From NCBI GenBank assembly GCA_910591455.2, contig OU342814.1, forward strand, positions 20,559,268 to 20,623,267: a DNA stretch of 64,000 bases, read 5' to 3'. The DNA is from Pholis gunnellus. Its lineage: Eukaryota > Chordata > Actinopteri > Perciformes > Pholidae. Under the pieces are notes generated by a model that saw only the letters and a list, made by a program, of their open reading frames with translations, was not told the origin of the DNA and did no database searches. This document shows, one piece after another, positions 21,386-33,420 of this stretch (position 1 is the stretch's first letter; the number at the start of each line of letters is the position of its first letter). Position numbers and translations under genes: made by a program.

Positions 21386-24300
21386 TATGCAGCTACCTGG
21401 GTTGGAGGGACCTTCATCATCGGCACAGCTGAGATGGTGTACAATCCAAAGTTTGGGCTGATTTGGGCTGTGATGCCTTTGGCAGCAACGTTGGCCTTCA
21501 TTGTTGGTAAGATTCCCTTTTACAACTCGTGGCTTTGAAGTTTTCACTTTAACTGGCGCTTCAGCTGTTTGCTGGACTTTCACTTCAACAAACAGTTCAA
21601 CTGCTTTCGTTGTTCACTGTTGTTTTCAAGGTGGTCTTTTCTTTGCTGAGCCCATGAGAGACAGGAAGTACGTGACCATGATGGACCCTTTCCAGATCAA
21701 GTACGGAAACGTACTGAGTGGACTTTTTTCTATTGCGCCACTGATGTCGGAAATCATTTGGGTGACATCAACACTGATAAGCTTGGGTAACAATTCATCA
21801 AACTACATCTTGATCTATTTATGTGTGTCTGTGCCCAAACTGGGCCTTTACTGTAGTTGTTTGTGTACAGTTGCACCGTTTGTGCTTCCTCAACCAAAAT
21901 GTTGCCAATTTGTTTTTGTTTGTTCGTGTGATGCCGCAATGCAAAGAATGAATTGTTGCTGATCTTTGATATGTTGGCGAGTTTTATTTTGTGTGTGCTA
22001 TTTGTGTATTTAAGTGTGCATGGAAACTGCATGTGTGTTTCATAGGAGTAACCATGAGCGTGATCCTGGATCTGTCCTACGCTGTGTGCATCTGGATTTC
22101 TGCTGCTGTGGCCGTCACCTACACCCTGCTGGGAGGTCTCTACTCTGTGGCCTACACAGACGTCATACAGCTCACTCTCATTTTTGTCACCTCGGTAATT
22201 TGTTCAATCACATTAGTTTCGGATTCCAACGGTGACACGTTTTCACGTCAAAACATGATCCTTTTCTCTGCCATTTGATTTGCATGTCCCAATCATCATT
22301 ACCTGCTAAACTAGCATTGTCGTTGTGAGAAAGGCTAGCATGCTGACACTAATCTCTAAGCTCCATTATATGTGCAGCATCATAGAGCTGCTAGCATGGC
22401 GCCGGACTGAGTTATCCATTTTTAAGGACAGCAATGTAATTGGTTAAAAAACAAATAGCGTTGTTTCTTTGCCATTTTTTGTATGCGGGTTGTCGAGCAA
22501 TGTTCCCTATAGTCAGTGTATTATGGGGCGCTTTTAAAATGTAGAATTGCCCATCTGTAAAGACTGACAAGTGTTTAAAAAATGATATATCCTTACTTTT
22601 ATTCCTTTGTATGGGTAAAGCTCCAAAAATGCTGGATTGCAAATCAATAGCACCTTTTATTATACCCTCCCTGCCTTCTAAACGCCCATTTCTCTAAAAA
22701 CTCACACCTCCAGTTTGTAAAACAGACTTTCTGTTAAAAATGTATGTCCCAAGGCCAGGCTTAACTCTGGTGACATCACTATGACATCATCCGGACTTTA
22801 GAAATCTTCCTCCGGAGCCACGGGACATTATACGTCTCTTTTCACAGGCTGAGTAGTACTATCTGTGAGGATTAAACCAACTTTCATGTGTACAATTGGT
22901 AACATTCTGTAACATTCAAACCTTTATTTTTGTGTTTATCCCCAGCTGTATGAGAAAGAGGAGGACCGTGGAAACTCAACTTCTATATGTGTATCGATGG
23001 TGTACCTCTCTCTCCTCAGTGGCTGTGCGTCCCCTTCCTCCTCATGAGTCCCACCTCCGTTGACATCACCACCACGTCTTTCAACCACGCCTTTCAGGCC
23101 CCCTGGGTTGGCACTGTGACTGCAGACAGAGCCTGGATGTGGATCGATATCTTTTTGCTTCTGGTACGGCAATGGAAAGCATTTGAGAATAATGCATGAT
23201 CAAAAGAAGAGCTCGATTTCAGGTGATATGTGCAGCAGTAGAAACAGGTGACTTCCAAAATGACATGAAAGTGTCAAGCGGGGGCGTGCGAGGCAGCAAG
23301 GAGAAGGCCCCAAATGCAGACAAGCAGGCAAATATGAATAGTTCAGTTATTTACTGGTGAAAAGATGATGCATAAGCTTACAGGTAACGGTGGTGAGTCC
23401 AAAGAGGCAGGCAGTTGCAGTAAAATGATATTTGTTAGAACTGTTCAGAACTATTATTGTAATTACAAATCGTGGTGTGGTTTGTAATCGCAGTGTTAGC
23501 TTGCAGTGTTCCTCTTCTCAGTGTTTTTTTTATCCACAGCCGCATACATATCTGCCCTCTAAATCACATACCTGACTGAAACCAAAATCGAGGACGAGAT
23601 ACTTTTTTTGGTTTCATGATGGCTCCCCGATTCTGGCATTTATTTGTCAGAAAATACCTTTTCCATTGCAGACATTTTGACTTATCAGCAAAATCAGCAC
23701 AGATAAATAAATGTTTCTGCAGCATATCTCATATTTCCTCAAAGGCCGTTTTGTCACTTATAAAACCCAAACATTTAAAGACACATTTAAAAAACACATG
23801 CAAAAGTGGATGACTTAATGTGGACTAACTGTACCTCTATTATTGTGATATTTGTCCCTCCCTCAAAGAGCATAGGGGACCTGGGTTTCCAGGATTTCCA
23901 CCAGAGGACATTATCAGCCTCTTCGTCAGCCACAGCTAAGTTGCGATGTTACGCTGCAGCATTTCTCATCCCCACGTTTGGAATTCCTCCTGTGCTCATC
24001 GGGGCAGTGGCTGCATCAACAGGTAAAGCAGTTAAATATCTTATCGTTTTGTATTTTTATCCAAAGTTGACCACATGAGAAGAGGTGGAGCTAGTACATT
24101 GAGCATGTAGCTGTCGCCATCATCATATCAGTTATATCCTCTTCCCACATGGTATTGATTTACAGTAACTACACCTGACGCACCAAACGTATCAGTTTGA
24201 CTGACTCATCCTGTCCCTCCGCTGTTTCCTAGACTGGAACCTCACCTCGTATGGGTCTCCGCCTCCGTTCGAACGAGGTCAGACAGGTTTGATTTTACCC

Positions 24301-25535
24301 CTCTCCCTGCAGCACCTGACTCCGCCCTACATCGCCGTCATCGGCATCGGAGCTGTGGCTGCCGCCGTGATGTCGTCGACTGACTCCGCCCTGCTATCTG
24401 CGGCCTCCATCTTCTCCTCGAATATCTACAAGAAGATCCTGAGGACCAAGGTGAAGGTGGAGAGAGGAGGGTGAAAGGTCACCCGATGGATGGTCAAAGC
24501 AGTGCACCAACGGCCATTTGCACTGTCAGGTGCCCATTCACCGTCACCCATTCATCCGTCATTGAACAGTCTCAGTTTGTTTCGAATTTTAACTCCTTTT
24601 AAACAAGCAGCGTGAGTAAAAACAGTTCAAAAGGGGATTTAGGAACTTGTGCTACATTTTCTGTTTGTCAAAACACACATTGAAAAGGAATTGTAATCAC
24701 AAACCAAATTTTCACGAGAGGTCACAACACATAAAGTTCAGACTGCTGGCATATAGAATCAGGAACAATGATTGTCTCATTTTAAATAAAGCAGCAAAGT
24801 AAGAGAGAGATGCTCCTGTTGAAGGCGCTCAGGGTTTTTGCATGATTCTGAGCTTACCTTGGACAAACAATAACTGTTTCTATCTAGGGAGTCAATCAGA
24901 TAGGTTTGGAAAGATATAAAATCTCATTTCTGTTGCTGCTACCCTTACTGTTTTTCCTCTATTTCTTTTCATCGTAGGCGTCAGACAATGAGATGCGGTG
25001 GGTGATACGTATTTCTGTGGTTGTATTCGGCCTGGCCGGCACATCGCTCACCTTCCTGCACACGGGTGTCATAGCTTTCTGGATCCTGGGTGGAGAAATC
25101 GCCTACATCATGATGTTCCCGCAGCTGGTCTGCGTGCTTTTCTTAGACATATCCAACGGTTACGGTGCCACTGTGGGCTTCCTGGTGGGGTTCCTTCTGA
25201 GGGTTTTGTGTGGAGAGCCCCTGCTACGGCTACCACCAGCCATCCATTTCCCAGGATGCACCCTTGAAGACGGTGTTTACGTTCAGTATTCCCCCATCAG
25301 GACCATCTGTATGCTGGTTGCTTTTGTCACCATATTGCTGGTCTCCTACCTGACGGCTCTGCTCTTCAACAAGGGACTCATACCAGAGAAGTGGGACGTG
25401 TTTCAAGTTAAAGTCCGACGGCCACCACAAACACACACACCAGCAGATGGGGCAAGCTGCAAGGAAAACCACAACTCACAGCCTCTGTGTGAGGATGGTG
25501 GAGTCTCGGATTCAATGTTGGAGTCAAATTGTTGA
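18497..25535 (+). CDS. slc5a7-like: SLC5A7-like sodium-coupled transporter, copy A
   Basis: Sodium/solute symporter family member closest to the high-affinity choline transporter CHT1. Eight exons join in frame: 18497-18680, 21393-21506, 21631-21786, 22046-22194, 23020-23163, 23869-24022, 24233-24450 and 24978-25535 (TGA), for 558 residues (human CHT1 has 580). Recognised blocks are VPGLVVTIIFYLLVLGIGIW, ATWVGG, GGLFFAEPM, YVTMMDPFQ, GGLYSVAYTDVIQL, the TM8 sodium-site region AAVMSSTDSALLSAASIF, and FPQLVCVLF. The start at 18497 has a strong context (A at -3, G at +4); an in-frame ATG at 18434 is weaker and would add 21 residues. The human aromatic-cage Tyr91 and Trp254 positions are Ala93 and Phe256 here, while the Trp62 and Trp141 equivalents (64, 143) remain. 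The choline role is therefore uncertain. It converges with lhb downstream. Confidence 0.93.
19082..19811. repeat. 167-bp near-perfect inverted repeat in intron 1 of copy A
   Basis: Arms at 19082-19248 and 19645-19811 are reverse complements with only about five mismatches. They enclose a spacer of about 396 bp. The spacer contains a tRNA B-box-like motif (gagttcgaatcccg, 19363-19376) and an A-box-like region upstream (about 19313-19330). No transposase reading frame is present. It could be a fold-back element, or two copies of one element in opposite orientation. Confidence 0.85.
21343..21383 (+). repeat. (TG)20 abutting the exon 2 splice acceptor of copy A
   Basis: The repeat ends 9 bases before the exon. 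Only 'attatgcag' separates them, so there is no normal polypyrimidine tract. Confidence 0.95.
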
Positions 25536-25896
25536 AATTCTAAACTACATCAATACTGTAACAAGAATAGGACACAACGCGGTATGACCTCTTCTAACAA
25601 AATACTGTATAGCTCATTTTTTTATTTATTAATACGAGCTATACAGTCTATTGTAATAATATGATTCCATGTGTGGTAGAAACATCCTATACCCACTTTG
25701 CGTGAGTCTTTTAATGCTGAAATAGAGAATACCGAAAACCAGATGTTGTCTTTTTGAGTATTTATTCTGAGCGCAGAGAAGGTTCAATCATGACAACAGA
25801 ATGCCTTCAGTCTCAGTGAGGGAGAACAAAATGTTTTATACAGACGGAGCACAAAGGGTGGGGGCCGATGGCCAAGGTTACAGACAGTTTGCTCTC

Positions 25897-25902
25897 AATA
25901 AA
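25897..25902 (+). terminator. Candidate polyadenylation signal of SLC5A7-like copy A
   Basis: AATAAA about 360 bases past the stop codon, in the gap before the convergent lhb 3' end. Confidence 0.5.
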
Positions 25903-26351
25903 ATAACCAATTTACTTTATATATATATCAAGCATTCTCTTTAGCACATAAGAAACTCAATACCATGCACTCACTGTAACAGACATTTACACATCTTTTC
26001 AACTGCAAATCAACAACACGCATCTTAATTTTCACTGTGCAGTTACATCTGCAATTCTACAATTTGATCACAAAAAAAACTGCTTTAAAACCCCAATAAC
26101 AAAGCTGCACACCACTGTTATCCCTGGAACATACTAACCATGTCCTCAAAGACAGATCAGACCTTAAATGTATTGCGTAAATGTAACACTTTGTGTTTGC
26201 TGGATGTGGCAGGAAACATCTGGTTGATAAACCCAGTGAGTAAAAAGTCTTCAGTTCCACGAATTGTTCAGTGTGGGTATTTGTCTGGTGTCATCATGCT
26301 GGAAATAGAAACTACTGAACAAATTATTTGGCACTCATAAATGTAACGACT

Positions 26352-26357
26352 TTTATT
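26352..26357 (-). terminator. lhb: Polyadenylation signal of lhb
   Basis: AATAAA on the minus strand, about 62 bases past the lhb stop. A short 3' UTR is usual for gonadotropin beta genes. Confidence 0.8.
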
Positions 26358-26418
26358 CACAACAGTTGATACATGTGCAGTTTATGTTTAGTGTGTTTTA
26401 TGCTGCTGTTACACAAGA

Positions 26419-29400
26419 CTAGTAGTAGAAAGGTATGTCGTTCATGCAGAAGTTGGGCTGCAGGCTCTCGTAGGTGCAGTCAGACGTGTCCATGGCACAG
26501 CGGCCGCAGCGGCAGCTCAAAGCCACCGGGTAGGTGACGGTCGGGTCCACGCCGGGAGGACAGTCAGGAAGCTCAAATGTCTTGTAGTAGAAGTCCCGGT
26601 ACGTGCACACATACTGGTACATGTTGCTGAATGATATCTGGGAGTTAGGGTCCTGGTGGGGACAAACATAGAGCAAGGTGTGTTCAACAGCGCTATCAAC
26701 CATCACATCATAAGACGGGTGAGGAACACTGGTCTAAGACAGCACAGCTGATGTCACAATGAATCAACCGCTCTTTGGACAAAAAGATCAATGCAATACC
26801 TTAAAAAAAAGTAGTTATAAGTTATCATTGATATGGGCAAATAAAGCCCTCAAAGGTTTTAAAGTGACTTGTGTTGCAATTTTATTTCTGCTAATTCAGT
26901 TTTGTCCAGTTTCAGAAGGCTGTTACTGTGTGGTTGGTGGTTTGGTCCAATGTTAAATAATTCTGTAGAAGATACTTTGGAAGAAATCTACTTATTTGTG
27001 TAACTCAACTTTGTTTAACTGTCATGGTAAATTAAAATAAACTTTGGAATGTGGAATGGCAATGTTCATATGAGCACCTGACTATTTCTTTAAGAGAGAC
27101 TCTATCATATGTGAAGCTGTCCTTTATCCTGCGTCACAGTAGAGTTTCCAGAGTGTTGCAGCAACAGTCAAGTCAGTTCAGATGGGCGAGGTCACACTAC
27201 AGACCAAGCAGCATGATCAGTGGTGAAAAAACTTGATGACTCCCATGAACATGTGATTACTAGCATGGTATCATTTCCTCTTACATGACGCAGACATGCA
27301 CATTGTTTTAAATCTGCTGGCATGTAGCAAAGATAAAGTCTTATCGGCTACAGGGACAATATACGTACATCTTATTTTCCCTTTGCCTTAATACTATATT
27401 TTATTCTTTATTTCATTATGTCTAGAGTATAGTAAAAGCAAATGCCATCTAATTACCTTTGCACTACCATCCATTGATATGCAAAGCTGAATTAGATTTG
27501 GTTAAAATGAATTAAAACTGAGAGACGGTCATATGTTGCTTTATTGTTCAGGTCATTAAGCAATGTGCTTGCTTTGATATTTGGAAGACAAAGAGGAGAT
27601 TGTGGTTGCTGTGAAGCAAGAATATCAGCGTGTATATGAAATCATAAAATACTTTTTAATGTGAGCTCAAAACATAGACCGTATCATCCTGGCATTTACT
27701 ATTATATACCTAATAATTACATTTTTGTTAATTTGTTTCTTGCCTTTTTAATTCAGGTTTTATTCTTTTAATTCCTAAGACTTTATTATTCACTTTCATG
27801 TCATCTTAAATGTTGTGTGCACCAGTCTCTACTGTGACATTTACATCAGTGAAATGTGAGTAACATCTTTAAACGGAGAGAGTTACTCCTCCGAGACTCT
27901 TCCCCACACTACCCACAATACCTTGGTGAAGCAGTGACCACTGCAGATGGTTGTTTCCACTGGGTGACAGTTGGGACAGCCCTCCTTCTCTAGAGACACC
28001 GTCTGGTTGATGAGCTGGCAGGACGGCAGTTGGAAGGCCGCTGGTGATGGGAGATGTTGCAATTTGGTACAAATATGCCACTTCTACGCAACTTCTTTTC
28101 GTTTTCTCACGAGAGGAGAACGGAACCATTAGTGCCCCTGCCAACACATTAGTGGTGATGGAATTGCTTGTTCTACATTACTTTGTGCATGTGTAATATT
28201 CACAGTTCCTGTTAAACAAAACACACTTCTTCTTTTTTTGTCATGACATGCCACTTCCACTTTGATGTGACCATCAATTCATGTCTATTATGTACTAATA
28301 TGCTAATATGCTAATATGCTATATCAAAAAACTCCCACATTTGCTTAGACTTTCACTTCTCTCTCTATTTTACAGCTGTATCGAGTGAAAAGTATTCACC
28401 TCACTTACTACTTACTAAATGCCTCAAGTCAATGTTAACCATGAATATAGGTGGATCTTCATGTTTCGGGGCACAGAAAGTCAAAAACATCTCCTACTGA
28501 ATTTGACTATGAGAGACTGCTTTCCTCAGAAATTACAGAGTGCAACACATTATGGGATAAAGTGGATGTATGGAAGTTGATTAAAGCACACAAAATCAAA
28601 CTGACACACTGTAATAAATATCTGCAGAGTTATGGCTGAGAAGGCTAAAGCCGTGGACTCAACAAAGGATCAACAACAAAAGATAAAGCTTTGAAGTTAT
28701 TATTCTAGTGGATGTACAATGTTACATTTATAGAACCTCTTGTCGACTTATCGTAATATGTGGCTTACTTGTCTTTGTTACATAAATGTAACATTGTGAA
28801 TCATTGTAGTCTGATGTAAGAGAAGGTATCAGAGATCTTCATGGAGGAGGAGGATAGCTCCGTCAGTGTTGTTCGAATTAGTCACCAAAAGATGTTGATA
28901 AAAGGTCAAAGATTGGAAGTCAAAACTACAGCAAAACCGGCCTTTAAGGTTGTTTTTTTTGTTTATATAAATTATACTTTTAAGAACTCAGCTGTTTTCC
29001 TGACCCACTAATACTCCCGAACCTTTGCCTGTCTGCTGCTTGTCCCATGTTGTCTTGTCGCTGCTGTTTTGCCCGTTCGTCTCACTGCTTGTGTTTGCTA
29101 ATCATGTTCTTTTGTTCTTTTTTGTTGTAATGCCTGATTCTGTTGTCTGCCAACTACCTGCCCGATGTTTGTGTGCTAAACTGCATCCTATTTATGTTTT
29201 GCTTTCCTTGTTGCCACATGTAATGCTAGTTTTTGGCATTTCTTTTTTTAGCCCTTTCTCTAACAAATAGTTTTGCCTTTTTTTCCAGGCCGCTGTTGTA
29301 AATGATAATGTGTTCTTAATGAGTTGCCTGGTTAAATATAAGTTAAAAAAATTAAAAACGGTCTGTTTTAAATTACCTGCAGCCAGGGGCCAAATGGTAG

Positions 29401-29464
29401 ATGAGGCTCCCAGAAACAAACTCAACATCAAGGGGAACATCACTCGTCTGACCTGTACCATCAT
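26419..29464 (-). CDS. lhb: Luteinizing hormone beta subunit
   Basis: Secreted cystine-knot beta subunit that pairs with the common alpha subunit (cga) in pituitary gonadotropes and drives final gamete maturation through lhcgr. The coding segments on the minus strand are 29464-29377, 28040-27922 and 26652-26419 (TAG), for 146 residues. Residues 1 to about 25 form a signal peptide (PLMLSLFLGASSTIW). The second segment carries LINQTVSLEKEGC, with one N-glycosylation site (NQT), and TTICSGHCFTK. The third carries CTYRDFYYKTFELPDCPPGVDPTVTYPVALSC and ends MNDIPFYY, the typical teleost LH-beta ending. Twelve mature cysteines are present. The KDPNSQISFSNMYQYVC stretch differs from the commoner fish KDPVIKIPFSNVYQHVC pattern. 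Two adjacent ATGs (29464, 29461) follow a splice acceptor (ctcctgcag). TSHB was considered and excluded by the tail and LINQT motif. Confidence 0.97.
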
Positions 29465-29887
29465 CCTGCAGGAGGCAAAGTGGGTTGGTTGTTTAGTCAA
29501 TTAATAACGTACTTACATGGATAACTTCAGGCTCCATGGCTTCTCGTAAAGAGTAAAAACACACAACTTGGCATCCCATCCATAAAACATCAATACATTA
29601 TCAATTTACCATTAATAATGTAATTAGTGTCAACCTATAAACTCTTTAAAGTAGGCCTACGCCTCACTGTAAATCGGTACTTGCTGTTGATATTTTCTGA
29701 CCTCAGCTGTTCATTTCTACTCATAACGCTTTATTTTAAAAGCCACTGTTTAATGGTACAGTTAACAGTATTCATTTAAACTTATTCTACAACACTTTAG
29801 CCACACCAAAACTTAAAGATAAAAAGAAAACATAGATAAATTGAATAAATCGCCTGGTGGTTGCTGGTGTAGATCAGCCCGACTTAC

Positions 29888-29915
29888 CTCTCAGGTGTCT
29901 GCAGGCAGTGTGCTG
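29888..29915 (-). other. lhb: Non-coding exon 1 of lhb (5' UTR), approximate start
   Basis: On the minus strand a strong donor (GAG|gtaagtc, intron from 29887) lies 50 bases downstream of a TATA box. It pairs with the acceptor just before the lhb ATG (29466), giving a 422-base 5' UTR intron. The transcription start is inferred from TATA spacing. Confidence 0.6.
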
Positions 29916-29937
29916 AGGCCGGGTGTGCTGCTCAGTC

Positions 29938-29943
29938 TTTATA
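29938..29943 (-). promoter_or_regulatory. lhb: TATA box of lhb
   Basis: TATAAA on the minus strand in the context ctgTATAAAgactg, about 25-30 bases upstream of the predicted start of the non-coding first exon. Confidence 0.7.
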
Positions 29944-30157
29944 CAGCACAGAGGCGCCTGGTATCCAGGATGAAACGTGCTCATATAACCCTGGTTACCT
30001 GTTTTTGTTAAAGGGGGGCACATAGTACAGTTTTAATCTTGTTTTAACCAGGGGATTAGACTCTCTCCGTATCACTTTTACATCCTGTTGCACACATAAA
30101 AGCTGGAGAATTATATAGTATTAGAGGGTGCATGGATGGGTAGGTTCAGTGCCTTGC

Positions 30158-30166
30158 TCAAGGCCA
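30158..30166 (+). promoter_or_regulatory. Possible SF-1 (NR5A1) element upstream of lhb
   Basis: TCAAGGCCA matches the YCAAGGYCA gonadotrope-specific element and lies about 215 bases upstream of the lhb TATA box. The surrounding 'gccttgctcaagg' also resembles a common fish SINE segment, so the match may be incidental. Confidence 0.3.
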
Positions 30167-31748
30167 ACGTGAAAGAGGGAGGAAGCGTTATGACCTGAGG
30201 CTGAACTGTAAAATTTACAATTCAAATCAGAACCAACAAGGGGTTCATAAATACAATGAATGTTAAGGTGACAGTTTAGATATAATTAGTAGGCCTACTA
30301 TAAAATTTTCTATCATATAAAATAATACTGATAAATAAAGCTGACTGTTATGTGAGATAGTTTCTACCTTTTGAATCTAGGTCTTTGACGATGTTAATTA
30401 ATTTATATGAAGCATGTTTAATGCCTACATTTATATGACATCTATAATTATTTTTTTGTAATAGGGGATTAATCATCAGTGCTACGTTTATCTGTGATAC
30501 CATTTCCTCTGAAGCTTTTCTTTTAATCCATCTTTGTTTAATTACCGGTATAAATAGTGTCTTTATGGGCCAAAGGGTAAGACGGTGAGAACTGCTTTTG
30601 CTCAGTATCGTTCACAAAATGTACACAGAAATGTATATTGTAATACACATGTTTGTTAGATCCCACTGATAATGACACACAGTTAAAGTGTTTAAACGGA
30701 TGTGAAAGTGTTTCCCATGTGGTTTAGCGCTCAGGATACCTGGCTTTCACCCAGGTGCCTTATGGCTTAAGCTCAGTTGCTCTCCCAAATGGAAAAGGCT
30801 CCTTGGACAATGGAACATCCAATGATGTGCTGGCTTTTAAGAATATGGCATTTAAACCTCCCGTTTGAATTTATATCCTACAGACTGCTAAAAGCTTGAC
30901 CTTAGAGCCGGATGAGGACTGACAGGAAGTAATCTGCTGCTGCCGGTGAAATAATCCTGTTTTATCAGTGTGGGATCACTGTGACACGTTGACTTCCTCC
31001 TGACATGGATCATTTATGACGTTGATGGTTTCAATGGGTTAAGATAACACAGCATGATTTTTTTTTTTCCCCGAGTGGGACAATTGAGAAGTATCCGAAA
31101 TTCAAGCACAGGATTGTGTTTCAGTAACTGCTTCAGGGGAAATTTGGGTTGCAGAAGGAAAGAAACACATTTAGCAGCCCAGCTTGTATTTATAATATAA
31201 AATAAATTGGTAAATGTTACTTTTTTTTAATGGGTATTTTATTATGTGGTGTATTATTAAGTATATATAACACATTACTGAATATGTAATAGGCACACTT
31301 ATGTTGCAGGATTTGCAGTTGCATACATGCAGTGGTACGAGCAAAGAACATACATTTGATGTAATTATATTATAGTGAGGTCTTTTCTTCTTTTTTTTCT
31401 TTTGGTGCAGCATGTCAACAAAATGTAATTGCATTATGTAATTGCAAATAAGAAAAAAAAAATCAAGAAATATACACAAAAAAACATAAATAGGAAAAAA
31501 CGGGGAAATTACACAGTACATACAAACATTATATTGCCATCCAGCAAACATAATCTTTTAATTATTACATATTTATAGATTTCTTTTTTTCTAAAAGTTT
31601 AGATGAACCTAATATATGTACATTATAGCCTCGAATTTACCTTCTTATCACCATTTAACCACTTTAAGGTTATACCGGAACTCTACATCAGCTGTTTGCT
31701 CGTTTCGAGTCGGCGATTAATAGCGGATGGACCCATTCAGTAGGTACA

Positions 31749-31763
31749 GCGCATGCGCGGAAG
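31749..31763. promoter_or_regulatory. cox20: NRF1 palindrome with overlapping ETS/GABP-type site in the cox20 promoter
   Basis: GCGCATGCGC (31749-31758) is the core NRF1 recognition palindrome and runs directly into GCGGAAGG, an ETS (NRF2/GABP-type) core. A second CCGGAA lies at about 31675. All are within 185 bases of the cox20 ATG. NRF1 and GABP are the known regulators of many nuclear genes for cytochrome oxidase. Confidence 0.65.
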
Positions 31764-31856
31764 GCAATATGGTTACAAAAATGAACATTACATGACGGTT
31801 TTTCTCGAGATAAATTGAGTATAAACCTTGCACAAGGACACGAACACTGAGGTACA

Positions 31857-32487
31857 ATGTCAGAAGAAGAGCAGGAGAGCAAGACGAAGGTTAGTGTCGC
31901 TTAACTCTCAGCTGTTAGGAAGCATTTTAAACGGAAGAGTCGTTTTTAGAAGGTCAACCAAAGCGGTTAACGTGCAGAAACGGTTGACTTGATTCGTGAA
32001 GTTCTCTTAAGTTACTCATGGTGAAGCAGAATTCAAAGGCTTTGTTATTGTTATGCGCATTAATGCATGTCCATTCAATAGAAACAAACATTGCCTTGTC
32101 TCCTCTCTGGACAACATACACACAAAGTGTAACAAAGGGCCCACAGGATAGACACAACTAATACTTATACAACCTATAAATCAAAAACAATCTCATGCCA
32201 ATGCATGTGTAAAATGACTGGATACAGATACTAGTAACAACTGCACATTCAACTCTCATTACATAAGTATGAAATCCCAGTAGATCTCAATATCACTTAA
32301 TTAAGAGTAGATAAGTCACATTTAAGGTCTACTTCTGTCTCTTGTTCCTTCAGGGTTTCAGGCTGCTGGGGATTCTGGATGTCCAGAACACTCCGTGTGC
32401 CAGAGACGCCATCCTGGCTGGAGCCGGGGGCTCGCTAGCTGCTGGCCTGCTACACTTTCTGGGCACAAGTGAGTCTCATATGAGTCT

Positions 32488-32544
<57 letters not shown>

Positions 32545-33420
32545 TTTCTTTGCTCATTTAGCGATTGTTTCACTTACCATTAATTTTTCACAGGAATTAA
32601 CTAGCTAGTTGATCACTGCAACATAGGAGAAGTTCACATGGAAATTTGCCTTTGAAATTTGCCTTTGAAAACTTGCTACGACTTAAATATGTGACCTGAA
32701 GCCTGATGACATGAGGGATTGCACCCTTTGGCAGAAATATATATGATAACAACTCTGCTGTCTCTCCTGCTGTCCGCAGGTCGGGTGAAACGGTCTTTTG
32801 ACGTGGGGTTTGCAGGCTTCATGCTCACTACACTCGGGTCCTGGTAGGTCTTTATGTTGATTGGCGCTTCATCCTTTTCTTTTCTGTCTTTTACCCTCTG
32901 AGCAAAACAAACATTAGTTTACATTTTTCACGTACCTACCATGAAAGAAAACACCCAGCTGTTAATATTTGCAGAATTTCTCTCTGAACATGAGCTCACT
33001 TCTTACTGCAGTTTCCTCTCTATTCAATTCAATTCAGTTTTATTTGTATAGCACCAAAACATAACAGAAGTTATCTCAGGGCACTTTTCATAGAGTAAAG
33101 TTCTAAGATATTTACACGCACCCAACAATTCCCACCATGAGTTAGCACTTGCCGACAGTGTCGAGGAAGAAACTGCGTATTAACAGGCAGAAAGCTGAGC
33201 GAGCCCTAACTTTAAGCAAATCCTCTCTAGTTACTTCTGTCCGTAACAGAAGCCCCGCCGTGTCTCCTTCCCCAGGTTTTACTGCAGGATGAACAACGCC
33301 AAGTTTCGCGTGCAGCAGAGGATGGTCCAGGACGGCATCAAGAACAAGGTTGTGTACGAGGGGACCGTTCTAGAGCCTAAAAACAAACCTGGAACTGAAA
33401 CGCCATCGGGGCCCTCATGA
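31857..33420 (+). CDS. cox20: Cytochrome c oxidase assembly protein COX20
   Basis: Inner-mitochondrial-membrane chaperone for newly made COX2 (formerly FAM36A). Four exons, 31857-31889, 32354-32468, 32780-32843 and 33276-33420 (TGA), join in frame to give 118 residues, the same length I recall for human. Diagnostic blocks are LLGILDVQNTPCARDAIL, the first membrane segment AGAGGSLAAGLLHFLG, the basic loop SRVKRSFDVG, the second segment FAGFMLTTLGSW, then FYCRMNNAKFRVQQRM and the tail IKNKVVYEGTVLEPKNK. Both termini are expected to face the intermembrane space. It is transcribed away from lhb. Confidence 0.96.
32489..32542 (+). repeat. (GT)27 microsatellite in cox20 intron 2
   Basis: A 54-base GT run starting 20 bases after the donor at 32469. 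Confidence 0.95.
33021..33207. mobile_element. Teleost interspersed repeat in cox20 intron 3
   Basis: It contains 'ttttatttgtatagcacc', 'gttatctcagggcactttt', 'cccaacaattcccaccatga' and 'gcacttgccgacagtgtcga'. These are diverged forms of a very common fish repeat recalled from many genomes. It is non-coding; the class is not certain. Confidence 0.65.

Larger units (their letters stand above)
29944..31856. other. Head-to-head intergenic region between lhb and cox20
   Basis: About 1.9 kb between divergent genes. Apart from the candidate sites listed separately I see no exon. The lhb-proximal part is AT-rich and the cox20-proximal 200 bases are GC-richer. Confidence 0.5.

Noticed and set aside
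26419..26706. TSH-beta as identity of the cystine-knot exon
   Set aside because: The upstream exon LINQTVSLEKEGC and the ending MNDIPFYY are LH-beta features. TSH-beta has a different N-terminal segment and a longer tail.
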